Source: Acidobacteria bacterium 5-1
Lineage (GTDB): Bacteria; Acidobacteriota; Blastocatellia; Pyrinomonadales; Pyrinomonadaceae
Length of the DNA stretch: 50,354 bases
Assembly: GCA_002050455.1 (NCBI GenBank)
Contig: MWZA01000169.1
Span: 1-50,354 of the forward strand
Direction: 5' to 3'
The position numbers and the translations under genes were made by a program. Below are positions 19,840-29,652 of the stretch, piece by piece (position 1 is the first letter of the stretch; every line of letters begins with the position of its first letter). Below the pieces are notes generated by a model, which saw nothing but the letters and a program-made list of their open reading frames with translations, searched no databases and was not told the origin of the DNA.

Positions 19840-20499
19840 ATGGCACAGATATTTCATCACGCAGCAAACAATGTTGCGAAAATAAGTATAGTCGTTGCAA
19901 TACTTCTCGGAGGTGTGGCGTTTTTTGTTTATTCGCAGGTTGCACGTTCTTCTTATCTGACCGGACGTTACGCAGAAAAGCAACAACCCGTGCAGTTCAG
20001 TCATAAACACCACACGGGCGACGACGGCATTGATTGCCGCTATTGTCATACATCGGTTGAAACTTCGTATTCGGCAGGTATTCCGCCGACGGAAACTTGT
20101 ATGAACTGCCACAGCCAAATTTGGGCGGACAGCCCGTATCTTGAGCCGGTTCGCGCCAGTTATCGGGAAAATAAACCGATTGAATGGGAAAGAGTTCACG
20201 ATTTGCCCGAATATGCGTATTTCAATCACAGTATTCACGTTGCCAAAGGTGTCGGCTGCTCGACCTGCCACGGGCAAATTGACACGATGCCCGCCGTTTT
20301 TCAAGTAGAAACTTTGCAGATGGAATGGTGTTTGTCGTGCCACCGCGAACCGGAAAAATATATTCGTCCGAAATCGGAAATTTACAATATGCAGTGGGAT
20401 GGAAACGATTTATCGGCAGACGAAAGAAATCAATTAAAAGCCGATTATAAAATTCGTCAGAAGGAAGTATTGACAAGCTGTTCTACTTGTCATCGGTAA
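19840..20499 (+). CDS. actA: ActA, pentaheme cytochrome c subunit of Alternative Complex III
   Basis: Five CXXCH motifs (CRYCH, CMNCH, CSTCH, CLSCH, CSTCH), N-terminal TM; first in act operon. Confidence 0.9.
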   Translation: MAQIFHHAANNVAKISIVVAILLGGVAFFVYSQVARSSYLTGRYAEKQQPVQFSHKHHTGDDGIDCRYCHTSVETSYSAGIPPTETCMNCHSQIWADSPYLEPVRASYRENKPIEWERVHDLPEYAYFNHSIHVAKGVGCSTCHGQIDTMPAVFQVETLQMEWCLSCHREPEKYIRPKSEIYNMQWDGNDLSADERNQLKADYKIRQKEVLTSCSTCHR

Positions 20500-20506
20500 G
20501 AAATAT

Positions 20507-20609
20507 GCCGCAAAAAGGCACAAAAACGCAAAAAAAAGAAATATGAAACCACAGATTAACACAGATAGACGCAGATAAAATTTTTGTGCTTTTTGTGCTT
20601 TTTTGTGGC
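20507..20609. repeat. Long imperfect hairpin repeat containing CACAGATTAACACAGAT word
   Basis: gccgcaaaaaggcacaaaaa ... ccacagattaacacagat ... tttttgtgctttttgtgcttttttgtggc. Confidence 0.75.
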
Positions 20610-20635
20610 TGATAAATTGAGGAATCAAAAATAAA

Positions 20636-23600
20636 ATGCCCAGCAAAGACAGCAAAACTAACTTTGCATTACTGCGAGATAAAATTCTCCAAAAGAGCGG
20701 AAAAGATTATTGGCGGAGCGTCGAAGAATTCGCTGACGCGTCGGAATTTGAAGAATTCGTCAAGCACGAATATCCAAGCCAAGCCGAAGAATGGGAAGAC
20801 GGTTTGAGCCGCCGCAACTTTATTAAAGTGATGGGCGCGTCCTTAGCATTTGCCGGATTGAGCGGCTGCGTGATTCAACCGGCGGAAAAAATTGTGCCGT
20901 ATGTTCGCCAACCCGAAGAAATCGTGCCGGGAAAAGCTCTGTATTTTGCAACGGCGATGTCGCTCGGCGGCATTGCGACGGGTTTGCTCGCTGAATCAAA
21001 CGAAGGTCGTCCGACTAAAATCGAAGGCAATCCAGAACATCCGGGCAGTTTGGGCGCGACGGATGTTTTCGCGCAAGCCTCGCTTTTGCAGATGTATGAC
21101 CCGGATCGTTCGCAGGCAACTCTCTATCGCGGAAATCCGACGACCTGGCAAAATTTTATGTCCGCTATTCGCGCTGCGATTGATGAGAATCGCGTGGACG
21201 GCGGCGCAGGCATTCGATTTTTAACCGAAACCGTTACCTCCCCGACGCTTATCGGGCAATTCAAGCAAATTCTTACCGAACTTCCGAATGCCAGATTATA
21301 TCAATATCAGCCGGTCAATACCGATAATGCAATGGCTGGCGCACAGATGGCTTTCGGCTCGCCGGCTCACACGGTTTATAAATTTGACCAAGCGCAGCGT
21401 ATTTTGTCGCTCGATGCCGATATATTTTCAGGTTTTAATGTTCGTTACATCAAGGATTACACCAAAGCCCGTGCTTTTTCCGAAGAAAAGAAAGAGATAA
21501 ATCGTCTTTACGTCGTCGAAACGACAATGAGTTTAACGGGCGCGAAATCCGACCACCGTTTGCCGGTCAAACCAAGCCAATTGCCGGAAATTGCCAAAGC
21601 GATTGCAGCGGCTCTGGGAGTTTCGGGCGCAAATCCGTCAACTGCAGGTTTTACGCCGGAAACCGTGCAGTGGATTGACGCGATGGCGAAAGATTTACTC
21701 GAACACAGAGGCAGGTCAATCGTCGTCGCCGGTGATAATCAACCGCCGATTGTTCACGCGCTGGCTCACGCAATAAATGCCGCGCTCGGAAATATCGGGC
21801 AAACGGTTGTTTATACCGAGCCGCTGCATCCGAATGCGGAAATGCTCCAAGTTGAAAATTTGCGCCGATTGATTAGCGAAATTGACGGCGGCGCGGTGAA
21901 AATGCTTGTCATTCTGGGCGCAAATCCGGTTTACAACACGCCGTCAGATTTAAAACTAAATGCGGAGAGAATGAATAAAATTCCGCTTCGCGTTCACGTC
22001 GGAATGTATGGCGACGAAACCGCCGAACTTTGTCATTGGCACGTTTCGGAAAAACATTATCTTGAAATGTGGAGCGATACACGCGCCTATGACGGCACGG
22101 TTACATTTGTTCAGCCCTTGATTCAACCGCTTTATGACAGCAAGAGCATACACGAAGTTGTGCAGGTTTTTGCTCAAGAAAATTACGATAAAAAAGATTA
22201 CGACATCGTTAAAGAATTTTGGCAAAAGCAAGGTTTGACAAATGCGCCGCTCACTTTGGGGCTTGTGCCAAACACAACGGCAAATGCCGCAGCACAAAAT
22301 GGAGAAGTGAGAACCCAAACCGCGCTGACAGCAACTCCAGCCGCAACTCCGGGCGCGACAACAGCAGCATCACCGACATCTGCGCCGCAATCTGCACAAA
22401 CAGGAAATACGGCTTCTTCTGCTCCAAACCAAACTGCGCCGGCTGCAGCGGCTTCTCCTGCGTCAAATAATTTTGAAGATATGTGGCGAAGAGCTGTTCA
22501 CTTGGGTTTTATTCCAAATTCGGCAGCACCAACCAAATCGGTTTCCGCGAACACCGAATTTTTGGCGCAGCCGGCGGCAAATCCGATAGTCAGCAGCGGT
22601 GCATTGGAAATTTCAATTTTGCCCGACCCGACCATTTATGACGGACGTTTCAGCAATAGCGGTTGGCTGCAGGAACTTCCCAAACCTTTAAACAAAGTAA
22701 CTTGGGACAATGTGGCTTTGGTCAGTCCGCGCACTGCCGCACGTCTGGGCATTAACCAGGACATTAAATACAACGAGTATGCGGGCGGAGAGCAAGGAAC
22801 AACCTTTGTCAACACTAAAGGCGGAAATTTATTTTCCGATTTGGCAACGCTCACTTATCAAGGTTCGATAATAAATAAACCTGTTCCGATGTGGATTGCG
22901 CCCGGTCAGCCCGACGATGTAATTACGATTTATCTCGGTTACGGACGAACACGCGCCGGACGAGTCGGCACGGGCATCGGTTACAATGCTTACGATGTCC
23001 AAAAAGCCGACGCGATGTGGTATGGCACGGGCGATATAGCAAAAACCGGAACGCAAACGACAATTGCTTCGACGCAAATCCATTTCAATATGGAAGGACG
23101 CGACATCTTGCGCGTTTGGGACATCAATGATTTGGATAATGAAATCAAGCACGGGCATCAGGAAAACTTTTACGACGCTTCGATGTATCCGAAGTTTGAA
23201 TACTTAGGTAACAAATGGGGAATGACAATTGATTTGAATTCCTGCGTCGGATGCAATGCCTGTATTATCGCGTGTCAGGCGGAGAATAATATTCCGGTGG
23301 TCGGCAAAGAGCAGGTTGAACGAAGCCGCGAAATGCACTGGCTGCGGGTTGATACATATTTTAGCGGCGAAGATATTAACGACCCGTTAGGACCGCATTT
23401 TCAGCCGGTTTTGTGTCAACAATGTGAACTCGCGCCGTGCGAAACGGTTTGTCCGGTTCACGCGACGGTTCACAGCGCGGAAGGTTTGAACGATATGGTT
23501 TATAACCGTTGTATCGGAACGCGCTATTGCTCGAACAACTGCCCGTATAAAGTCCGGCGTTTTAATTTTCTGCTTTATCAGGATTGGAATACGCCGCAGT

Positions 23601-24004
23601 ATAAATTGATGCGAAACCCGGAAGTTTCGGTGCGCAGTCGTGGCGTGATGGAAAAATGCACTTACTGCACACAGCGCATCGCGGCGGCACGAATCGAAGC
23701 CGAAAAATCCGAGCAAAAAATTCCCGACGGCGCGATTTTAACGGCGTGTCAGTCGGTTTGTCCGGCGGACGCGATTGTTTTCGGCGATTTGAATGACAAA
23801 GACAGCAAAGTCGTTAAATTAAAAAACGACCCGCGAAATTACAATTTGCTTAACGATTTAAACACGCAGCCGCGCACGACTTATCTGGCGGCTCTGAAAA
23901 ATCAAAACAAGGAAATGCCCGATTATATTGTGCCGAAGATAAGAGAAAGTAATCTGGAAGAACCGGGCGAGATAGGAGTGCAGCCGACCGAATCGGAACA
24001 TTAG
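20636..24004 (+). CDS. actB: ActB, molybdopterin-oxidoreductase-like plus FeS subunit of Alternative Complex III
   Basis: TAT-like SRRNFIKVMGASLAFAGLSGC; four Cys clusters CVGCNACIIAC, CQQCELAPCETVC, CIGTRYCSNNC, CTYCTQR..CQSVC. Confidence 0.93.
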   Translation: MPSKDSKTNFALLRDKILQKSGKDYWRSVEEFADASEFEEFVKHEYPSQAEEWEDGLSRRNFIKVMGASLAFAGLSGCVIQPAEKIVPYVRQPEEIVPGKALYFATAMSLGGIATGLLAESNEGRPTKIEGNPEHPGSLGATDVFAQASLLQMYDPDRSQATLYRGNPTTWQNFMSAIRAAIDENRVDGGAGIRFLTETVTSPTLIGQFKQILTELPNARLYQYQPVNTDNAMAGAQMAFGSPAHTVYKFDQAQRILSLDADIFSGFNVRYIKDYTKARAFSEEKKEINRLYVVETTMSLTGAKSDHRLPVKPSQLPEIAKAIAAALGVSGANPSTAGFTPETVQWIDAMAKDLLEHRGRSIVVAGDNQPPIVHALAHAINAALGNIGQTVVYTEPLHPNAEMLQVENLRRLISEIDGGAVKMLVILGANPVYNTPSDLKLNAERMNKIPLRVHVGMYGDETAELCHWHVSEKHYLEMWSDTRAYDGTVTFVQPLIQPLYDSKSIHEVVQVFAQENYDKKDYDIVKEFWQKQGLTNAPLTLGLVPNTTANAAAQNGEVRTQTALTATPAATPGATTAASPTSAPQSAQTGNTASSAPNQTAPAAAASPASNNFEDMWRRAVHLGFIPNSAAPTKSVSANTEFLAQPAANPIVSSGALEISILPDPTIYDGRFSNSGWLQELPKPLNKVTWDNVALVSPRTAARLGINQDIKYNEYAGGEQGTTFVNTKGGNLFSDLATLTYQGSIINKPVPMWIAPGQPDDVITIYLGYGRTRAGRVGTGIGYNAYDVQKADAMWYGTGDIAKTGTQTTIASTQIHFNMEGRDILRVWDINDLDNEIKHGHQENFYDASMYPKFEYLGNKWGMTIDLNSCVGCNACIIACQAENNIPVVGKEQVERSREMHWLRVDTYFSGEDINDPLGPHFQPVLCQQCELAPCETVCPVHATVHSAEGLNDMVYNRCIGTRYCSNNCPYKVRRFNFLLYQDWNTPQYKLMRNPEVSVRSRGVMEKCTYCTQRIAAARIEAEKSEQKIPDGAILTACQSVCPADAIVFGDLNDKDSKVVKLKNDPRNYNLLNDLNTQPRTTYLAALKNQNKEMPDYIVPKIRESNLEEPGEIGVQPTESEH

Positions 24005-24019
24005 TTTTTGAGGAAAGCT

Positions 24020-25447
24020 ATGGAAGACGTAAAAGAAATTCAAAGAAGACTTCATCCGCCAATGGTCGAAGGCGACCATACTTTTGCCACCGCGACGGAT
24101 AGAATCAGCGATATAACGCTGAAAAGGAAAACGCCGTTCGGTTGGTTTATCGGGTTTGGCATCGGGTTTATTCTCCTCCAAATTATGATGATAACGGTAA
24201 CTTATCTTGTTTTTACCGGTATCGGCATTTGGGGAACTAATCAGCCGGTTGGTTGGGCGTTTCCGATTATCAATTTTGTCTGGTGGATTGGTATCGGACA
24301 CGCGGGAACGCTGATTTCCGCGATTTTGCTGCTCTTAAATCAAAAATGGCGAACTTCAATCAATCGTTTCGCCGAAGCAATGACGCTTTTCGCGGTGGCT
24401 TGTGCGGGTGTCTATCCGTTACTGCACACTGGTCGCCCATGGCTCGCTTACTGGATGTTCCCGTATCCGAACACGATGGGGATGTGGCCCCAATTTCGCA
24501 GCCCTTTGATTTGGGACGTTTTTGCGGTTTCAACTTATGCGACTGTTTCGCTTCTATTTTGGTATGTCGGCTTGATTCCCGACCTTGCGACTTTGCGCGA
24601 CCGGGCGAAAAACAAATATTTTAGAATCGCCTACGGATTACTCTCGATGGGTTGGCGCGGTTCGGCGCGGCATTGGCATCGTTATGAAATCGCCTATTTG
24701 CTTTTGGCAGGACTTTCCACGCCGCTTGTGCTTTCGGTTCACTCAATCGTTAGTTTGGACTTTTCGGTTTCGCAGCTTCCGGGCTGGCACGCGACAATTT
24801 TCCCGCCGTATTTTGTGGCAGGGGCGATTTTTGCGGGCTTTGCGATGGTGCTGATTCTGTGTATTCCGCTTCGAGTTTGGTATAACCTGAAAGATTTTAT
24901 CACCGACACGCACCTTATTTATATGGGCAAGGTGATGTTGGCGACCGGTTTAATCGTCTGTTATGGTTACGTGATGGAAGCATTTTTCGGTTGGTATAGT
25001 GCCGGTGAATTTGAGGTTTTTATGATAAAGAACCGTATTTGGAACGGTCCTTACTGGTGGTTTTATTGGCTTTTGATTTTGTGCAACGGCGTATCAATTC
25101 AATTTTTGTGGTTCAAACGTTTTCGTGAAAGCGCGTTCTGGCTGTTTATCATTTCTTTGGTTGTCAGTGTCGGAATGTGGTTGGAGCGGTTTGTAATTAT
25201 TGTTACGAGTTTGCACCGCGATTTTCTGCCGTCTTCGTGGGCGATGTATGCACCGACGATTTGGGATTGGTCAATGTTTTTCGGCACACTTGGATTGTTT
25301 GTTACCTTGATTTTCCTATTTGTCAGGTTTCTGCCCGTGATTTCGATTTTCGAGGTGCGAACGCTTTTGCCCGAAGCCAATGTTCACGGACATCAGGAAG
25401 ATTTTGAAGAGAATGTTTTGGAATCGCAGCGAGGAATTAAGTCGTAA
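24020..25447 (+). CDS. actC: ActC, NrfD-like membrane subunit
   Basis: Polytopic NrfD/PsrC-like protein after actB; ATG 24020 with aggaaag RBS. Confidence 0.9.
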   Translation: MEDVKEIQRRLHPPMVEGDHTFATATDRISDITLKRKTPFGWFIGFGIGFILLQIMMITVTYLVFTGIGIWGTNQPVGWAFPIINFVWWIGIGHAGTLISAILLLLNQKWRTSINRFAEAMTLFAVACAGVYPLLHTGRPWLAYWMFPYPNTMGMWPQFRSPLIWDVFAVSTYATVSLLFWYVGLIPDLATLRDRAKNKYFRIAYGLLSMGWRGSARHWHRYEIAYLLLAGLSTPLVLSVHSIVSLDFSVSQLPGWHATIFPPYFVAGAIFAGFAMVLILCIPLRVWYNLKDFITDTHLIYMGKVMLATGLIVCYGYVMEAFFGWYSAGEFEVFMIKNRIWNGPYWWFYWLLILCNGVSIQFLWFKRFRESAFWLFIISLVVSVGMWLERFVIIVTSLHRDFLPSSWAMYAPTIWDWSMFFGTLGLFVTLIFLFVRFLPVISIFEVRTLLPEANVHGHQEDFEENVLESQRGIKS

Positions 25448-25466
25448 GTTTGGTAAAATTGAAATT

Positions 25467-25550
25467 GTAATCAGCCGACTCTGCCCGCATTCGGAATATC
25501 AGGGCAACTCACCCATGTCAAGCCGTCTGCCAGCACAGACGGCTGATTAC
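25467..25550. repeat. Hairpin repeat between actC and actD
   Basis: Outer IR gtaatcagccg/cggctgattac; nested ccgtctg-ccagca-cagacgg. Confidence 0.8.
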
Positions 25551-25565
25551 AAGCGATAAAAAGTT

Positions 25566-26099
25566 ATGGACAAAAATATCTACGGATTGTTAGCTGAATT
25601 CGATACGGCGACGCAAATGGTTGACGCGGCGCGTGCAATTCGGGATGCGGGTTATACGAAAACCGACGCTTTTTCGCCGTTTCCGCTTCACGAGATTGAC
25701 GAAGCACTCGGTGTGAAAAAAAGCATTTTACCGTTTTTGGTTTTAGGCGGCGGAGTTGCCGGCTTGTTGACCGGACTCGGTTTGCAGTATTACGTCCATG
25801 TCATTGATTATCCGCTTGTCGTCGGCGGTCGCCCGTTTTTCAGCTTGCCGGCATTCATTCCGCCGATGTTTGAGTTGACAATTCTATTTGCGGCATTCAC
25901 GGCGGTTTTCGGAATGCTTTTTCTCAACGGTTTGCCGCAGCCGTATCATCCGGTTTTTAATGTGCCGCGTTTTGCTTTGGCAACGAGAGAGAAATTCTTT
26001 TTAGTGATTGAAGCCAAAGACCCGAAGTTTGATTACGAGGAAACGAAAAGTTTTATGGAAAGCCTGAATCCGCAGGAGGTTTTTGATGTCGAGGAATAA
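25566..26099 (+). CDS. actD: ActD (DUF3341) subunit
   Basis: GLLAEFDTATQMVDAARAIRDAGYTKTDAFSPFPLHEIDEALG; two TMs. Confidence 0.9.
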   Translation: MDKNIYGLLAEFDTATQMVDAARAIRDAGYTKTDAFSPFPLHEIDEALGVKKSILPFLVLGGGVAGLLTGLGLQYYVHVIDYPLVVGGRPFFSLPAFIPPMFELTILFAAFTAVFGMLFLNGLPQPYHPVFNVPRFALATREKFFLVIEAKDPKFDYEETKSFMESLNPQEVFDVEE

Positions 26100-26838
26100 T
26101 TATCAGTTATCAGTCATCAGTCATCAGTTATCAAAATTCGGAAAATGGAAAATGCTCTGTTTACTGCTGACCGTCGGCTGTTCACTGTCTGCGGGTTGCC
26201 GTTACGATATGCAAGATCAACCGCGTTATAAAGCCTATGAAAAGAGTGAATTCTTTAGCGATGATAAAGCGATGAGAGATTTGCCCGAAGGCACGGTGGC
26301 GCGTGGTTTTTTGCGTGAAGATAAGGCTTTTTATACAGGCAAAAAGGAAAATGCCGGAACGACGACCACGCCGGTTGAAACAACGACGGACGCTTCCGGC
26401 AATACGTTAGTGTCAAGTTTTCCCGACGCGATTGAAGAATTTCCCGTGCCTGTTACCAAAGAATTGCTTGACCGCGGCGAAGAAAGATATAAGATTTTCT
26501 GCATCGTTTGCCACGGTCCGGTTGGAAACGGCGATGGAATGATTGTCCGACGCGGATTTCCGCAGCCGCCGACCTATCACGACGACCGTTTGCGAAACGC
26601 GCCCGTCGGACATTTTTTCGACGTGATGACTAACGGCTGGGGCAAGATGAACAGTTACGCATCGCAAATTCCGCCTGCCGACCGTTGGGCGATTGTGGCA
26701 TATATTCGGGCTTTGCAAATCAGTCAAAATCCAAGCGGAATGAGTTCATTGCCAATGACGGAAACAGGAAACACGACAAATACGACGGCAACGCCGTCCG
26801 CGTCGCCGAATGCAAACACACGAGGAGGCGCGAAATAA
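26086..26838 (+). CDS. actE: ActE, monoheme cytochrome c lipoprotein
   Basis: Lipobox-like LSAGC; CIVCHGPVGNGDGMIV; overlaps the end of actD. Confidence 0.88.
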   Translation: MSRNNYQLSVISHQLSKFGKWKMLCLLLTVGCSLSAGCRYDMQDQPRYKAYEKSEFFSDDKAMRDLPEGTVARGFLREDKAFYTGKKENAGTTTTPVETTTDASGNTLVSSFPDAIEEFPVPVTKELLDRGEERYKIFCIVCHGPVGNGDGMIVRRGFPQPPTYHDDRLRNAPVGHFFDVMTNGWGKMNSYASQIPPADRWAIVAYIRALQISQNPSGMSSLPMTETGNTTNTTATPSASPNANTRGGAK

Positions 26839-26839
26839 A

Positions 26840-28060
26840 ATGACAAACGCGAAGTTTGACGCTGCGGATTTTCAAGCACCGGCGGAAGTAAATCGCTGGC
26901 GCACGCTGGCACTCGGTATCGGCGGAATTTTTACGATTATTTGGGCAATCGGGTGTTTTTTTAATGTCGAACAGGGATTGCGTTCTTGGCTGTTGGGTTT
27001 TATTTTCTGGGGCGGCATCGGCATCGGAAGCATTGGCATTTTACTCTTGCAATATTTGACTGGCGGTGCGTGGGGCGTGGTTATTCGCCGTTTTGCCGAA
27101 GCCGGTTCGCGCACACTGCCGCTTCTTTTTATACTATTTTTACCAATTTTAATCGGCGTTTCTTCGATGTATGAGTGGACACATCTGAATGACCGGATTA
27201 TTCAACATCGTCAGCCGTATTTAAGCATTGAATGGTGGATTTTCCGCGCCGTTTTGTATTTCGTTTTGTGGGGCGTGATGGTGTATTTGCTCAATAAATG
27301 GTCGTGGCAGCAAGACCAGAGCGACAATTACGAAGATTCGGCGAAATTTTTGGCAGATGCGTCAAAGTTTTCCGGTCCGACAATGGTTTTCTTTGTGCTG
27401 GTCGTCAGCTTTGCCGCGATTGATTGGGTAATGACGCTTGACCCGCACTGGTATTCGACAATGTGGGGATTTCTTTTTGTCGCGGGTTGGGCTTTGAGTT
27501 GTTTCTGCTTTATGGTGGCGATTATGGCGGCACTTGCCGATAAACCACCGATGAATCGCGTTTTGGGAAAAAGACATTTTCACGACATTGGTAAATTGAT
27601 GCTCGCGCTGGTGATGGTTTGGGCGTATTTCAATTTTTCGCAGTATCTGATTATCTGGTCGGGAAATTTGCCCGAAGAAACAAATTGGTATCTCACGCGC
27701 CAGGAAGGAGCGTGGGGCGCAATTGGCGCGATTTTGATAATTTTACATTTCGCTTTTCCTTTTCTCGTTTTGCTTTCGCGGGACATCAAGCGAAACGCCA
27801 GATGGCTGGCGTATCTGGCGTTTTTTATTCTGCTTCTCAGACTTGTTGATATGTATTATATGATTGGTCCGAGTCCGAGAATCGGAATGCACGGACAGGA
27901 AGTTCCATTCGCGCTTAGTTTTAGCTGGATGGATATTGTCGCACCCATTGCGGTCGGCGGAATTTGGCTGTGGTGGTTTTTCGGTGAACTGATGAAACGT
28001 CCGCTTGTTCCCGTCAACGACCCGTTTTTGGAAAATGCGATTGAGCATGGGAAGCATTGA
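26840..28060 (+). CDS. actF: ActF, NrfD-like membrane subunit
   Basis: Polytopic protein with actF-like motifs (LKRPLVPVNDP-like C-terminus) in operon position. Confidence 0.88.
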   Translation: MTNAKFDAADFQAPAEVNRWRTLALGIGGIFTIIWAIGCFFNVEQGLRSWLLGFIFWGGIGIGSIGILLLQYLTGGAWGVVIRRFAEAGSRTLPLLFILFLPILIGVSSMYEWTHLNDRIIQHRQPYLSIEWWIFRAVLYFVLWGVMVYLLNKWSWQQDQSDNYEDSAKFLADASKFSGPTMVFFVLVVSFAAIDWVMTLDPHWYSTMWGFLFVAGWALSCFCFMVAIMAALADKPPMNRVLGKRHFHDIGKLMLALVMVWAYFNFSQYLIIWSGNLPEETNWYLTRQEGAWGAIGAILIILHFAFPFLVLLSRDIKRNARWLAYLAFFILLLRLVDMYYMIGPSPRIGMHGQEVPFALSFSWMDIVAPIAVGGIWLWWFFGELMKRPLVPVNDPFLENAIEHGKH

Positions 28061-28061
28061 G

Positions 28062-28133
28062 AATTACGAATTTCAAATTACGAATTACGAATTAAAGAAA
28101 TATTCTAACATTCGTAATTTGAAATTCGTAATT
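28062..28133. repeat. Perfect 24-bp-arm inverted repeat with 24-nt loop
   Basis: aattacgaatttcaaattacgaat (28062-28085) vs attcgtaatttgaaattcgtaatt (28110-28133). Confidence 0.92.
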
Positions 28134-28150
28134 CGTAATTGATTAAAATT

Positions 28151-28684
28151 ATGGCTAAACACGAAAAAACTTTTGTAGATTACGATAAACCTTATGAAAC
28201 AAATCTCATCGGGTTTCGCGGAGTAATTTATTTTGGTGTCGGATTATTTTTGTTGATCGTCGTAACTTTCGGTTTGATGTGGTTTTTGCAGAATATAATG
28301 GAAGAGCAGGCAATCGAAGCTAAAGACCAAAAAAATCCGATGGCGATGAATGAACAAGAGCGTTTGCCGCCCGAACCGCGTCTGCAAGCTGCGCCCGGTT
28401 TTGGGGTTGATTCTGTGCCGGGTCGCGTTAATCTTGAACTGAATGCACCGCAATCGGAATACCGCGAACTGCACCAGCAGTGGGAAAAAATTTGGAAAGA
28501 CGGACAAACAGATCCGCAAACGGGAACGGTTATTTCTTTGCCGATTGAACAGGCAAAAGAAAATTTTTTGCAGGAAAATGTTAAGTCTGATAGTAGCGAG
28601 AAAGAACAAAAGATGTTGAAGGATTCGCGTTCAATGTTTTCGTCTTCGAGCGCGGGGCGCGTCGCTTCAGATGTGAGAAGATAA
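28151..28684 (+). CDS. Unknown single-TM protein of the ACIII/oxidase operon
   Basis: MAKHEKTFVDYDKPYETN + one TM (IYFGVGLFLLIVVTFGLMWFL) + long hydrophilic C-terminus; no family I can name confidently. Confidence 0.75.
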   Translation: MAKHEKTFVDYDKPYETNLIGFRGVIYFGVGLFLLIVVTFGLMWFLQNIMEEQAIEAKDQKNPMAMNEQERLPPEPRLQAAPGFGVDSVPGRVNLELNAPQSEYRELHQQWEKIWKDGQTDPQTGTVISLPIEQAKENFLQENVKSDSSEKEQKMLKDSRSMFSSSSAGRVASDVRR

Positions 28685-28721
28685 AAAGGCAAAATTTGGA
28701 ATTCCGAATTTGAGGTAAAAA

Positions 28722-29615
28722 ATGAAAAAAAGTTCAGCTATTTCAGCAGTTTTGAAACTGACACTTTTATTAAGTTTGAGTGTTTTGTTAATTCCGGCAA
28801 TCGTTTCGGCACAAAAGGCAGAGCATTATAATTCGCCGCTTTATTCGCCGAAAACATATGACCCGAACCAAGCGGGAACAAGCAACGGTATGCCGCCGAT
28901 TTTGCAAAAGGTCGGCATTGAGCAAAAACTTAACGGGCAACTGCCGATTGACGCACAGTTTAAGGACGAAAACGGCAATATCATCAAACTCGGCGATTAT
29001 TTTAATAACGGCAAGCCAGTTATTTTGGCACTCGTTTATTACGAATGCCCGATGCTTTGCAATGAAGTTTTAAACGGTTTGACAGGTTCGCTAAAAGGCA
29101 TTTCGTTTAATGCGGGCAAAGATTTTGATGTGATAGCAATCAGCTTTGATGCGCGTGAGAACGAGAAACCGGATTTAGCCAAAAACAAAAAAGCCAGCTA
29201 TCTGGCGAGATACGGGCGCGAAGGCGCGGAAAACGGCTGGCATTTTCTAACCGGAACACAACCGGAAATTGACAAAGTAACACAAGCCGTCGGATTTAAT
29301 TATATGTTTGACGAAAGCACCAATCAATTTGCCCACGCCGGCGGAATTATGGTTCTGACACCCGAAGGCAAACTTTCGCGCTATTTTTACGGCATTGACT
29401 ACGCGCCGAAGGATTTGAAATTCGGCATTATGGATTCGGCAAACAATAAAATCGGAAATCCGGCTGAACAATTATATCTTTATTGTTTCCATTATGATCC
29501 GGCTTCAGGAAAATACGGTTTTGCGATTTTGAAAGTTTTGCGGCTGATGGGAGTTGCTACTGTTCTCGGTTTAATCGGTATGTTCTTGGTTTTTTGGCGA
29601 TATAATAGAAGGTAA
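28722..29615 (+). CDS. SCO1/SenC family copper chaperone
   Basis: YYECPMLCNEVLNGL CXXXC motif, GWHFLTG, C-terminal TM. Confidence 0.88.
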   Translation: MKKSSAISAVLKLTLLLSLSVLLIPAIVSAQKAEHYNSPLYSPKTYDPNQAGTSNGMPPILQKVGIEQKLNGQLPIDAQFKDENGNIIKLGDYFNNGKPVILALVYYECPMLCNEVLNGLTGSLKGISFNAGKDFDVIAISFDARENEKPDLAKNKKASYLARYGREGAENGWHFLTGTQPEIDKVTQAVGFNYMFDESTNQFAHAGGIMVLTPEGKLSRYFYGIDYAPKDLKFGIMDSANNKIGNPAEQLYLYCFHYDPASGKYGFAILKVLRLMGVATVLGLIGMFLVFWRYNRR

Positions 29616-29652
29616 AGCGGCAGATTTGAAATCTGGAATTTCTTAAAAGGTT

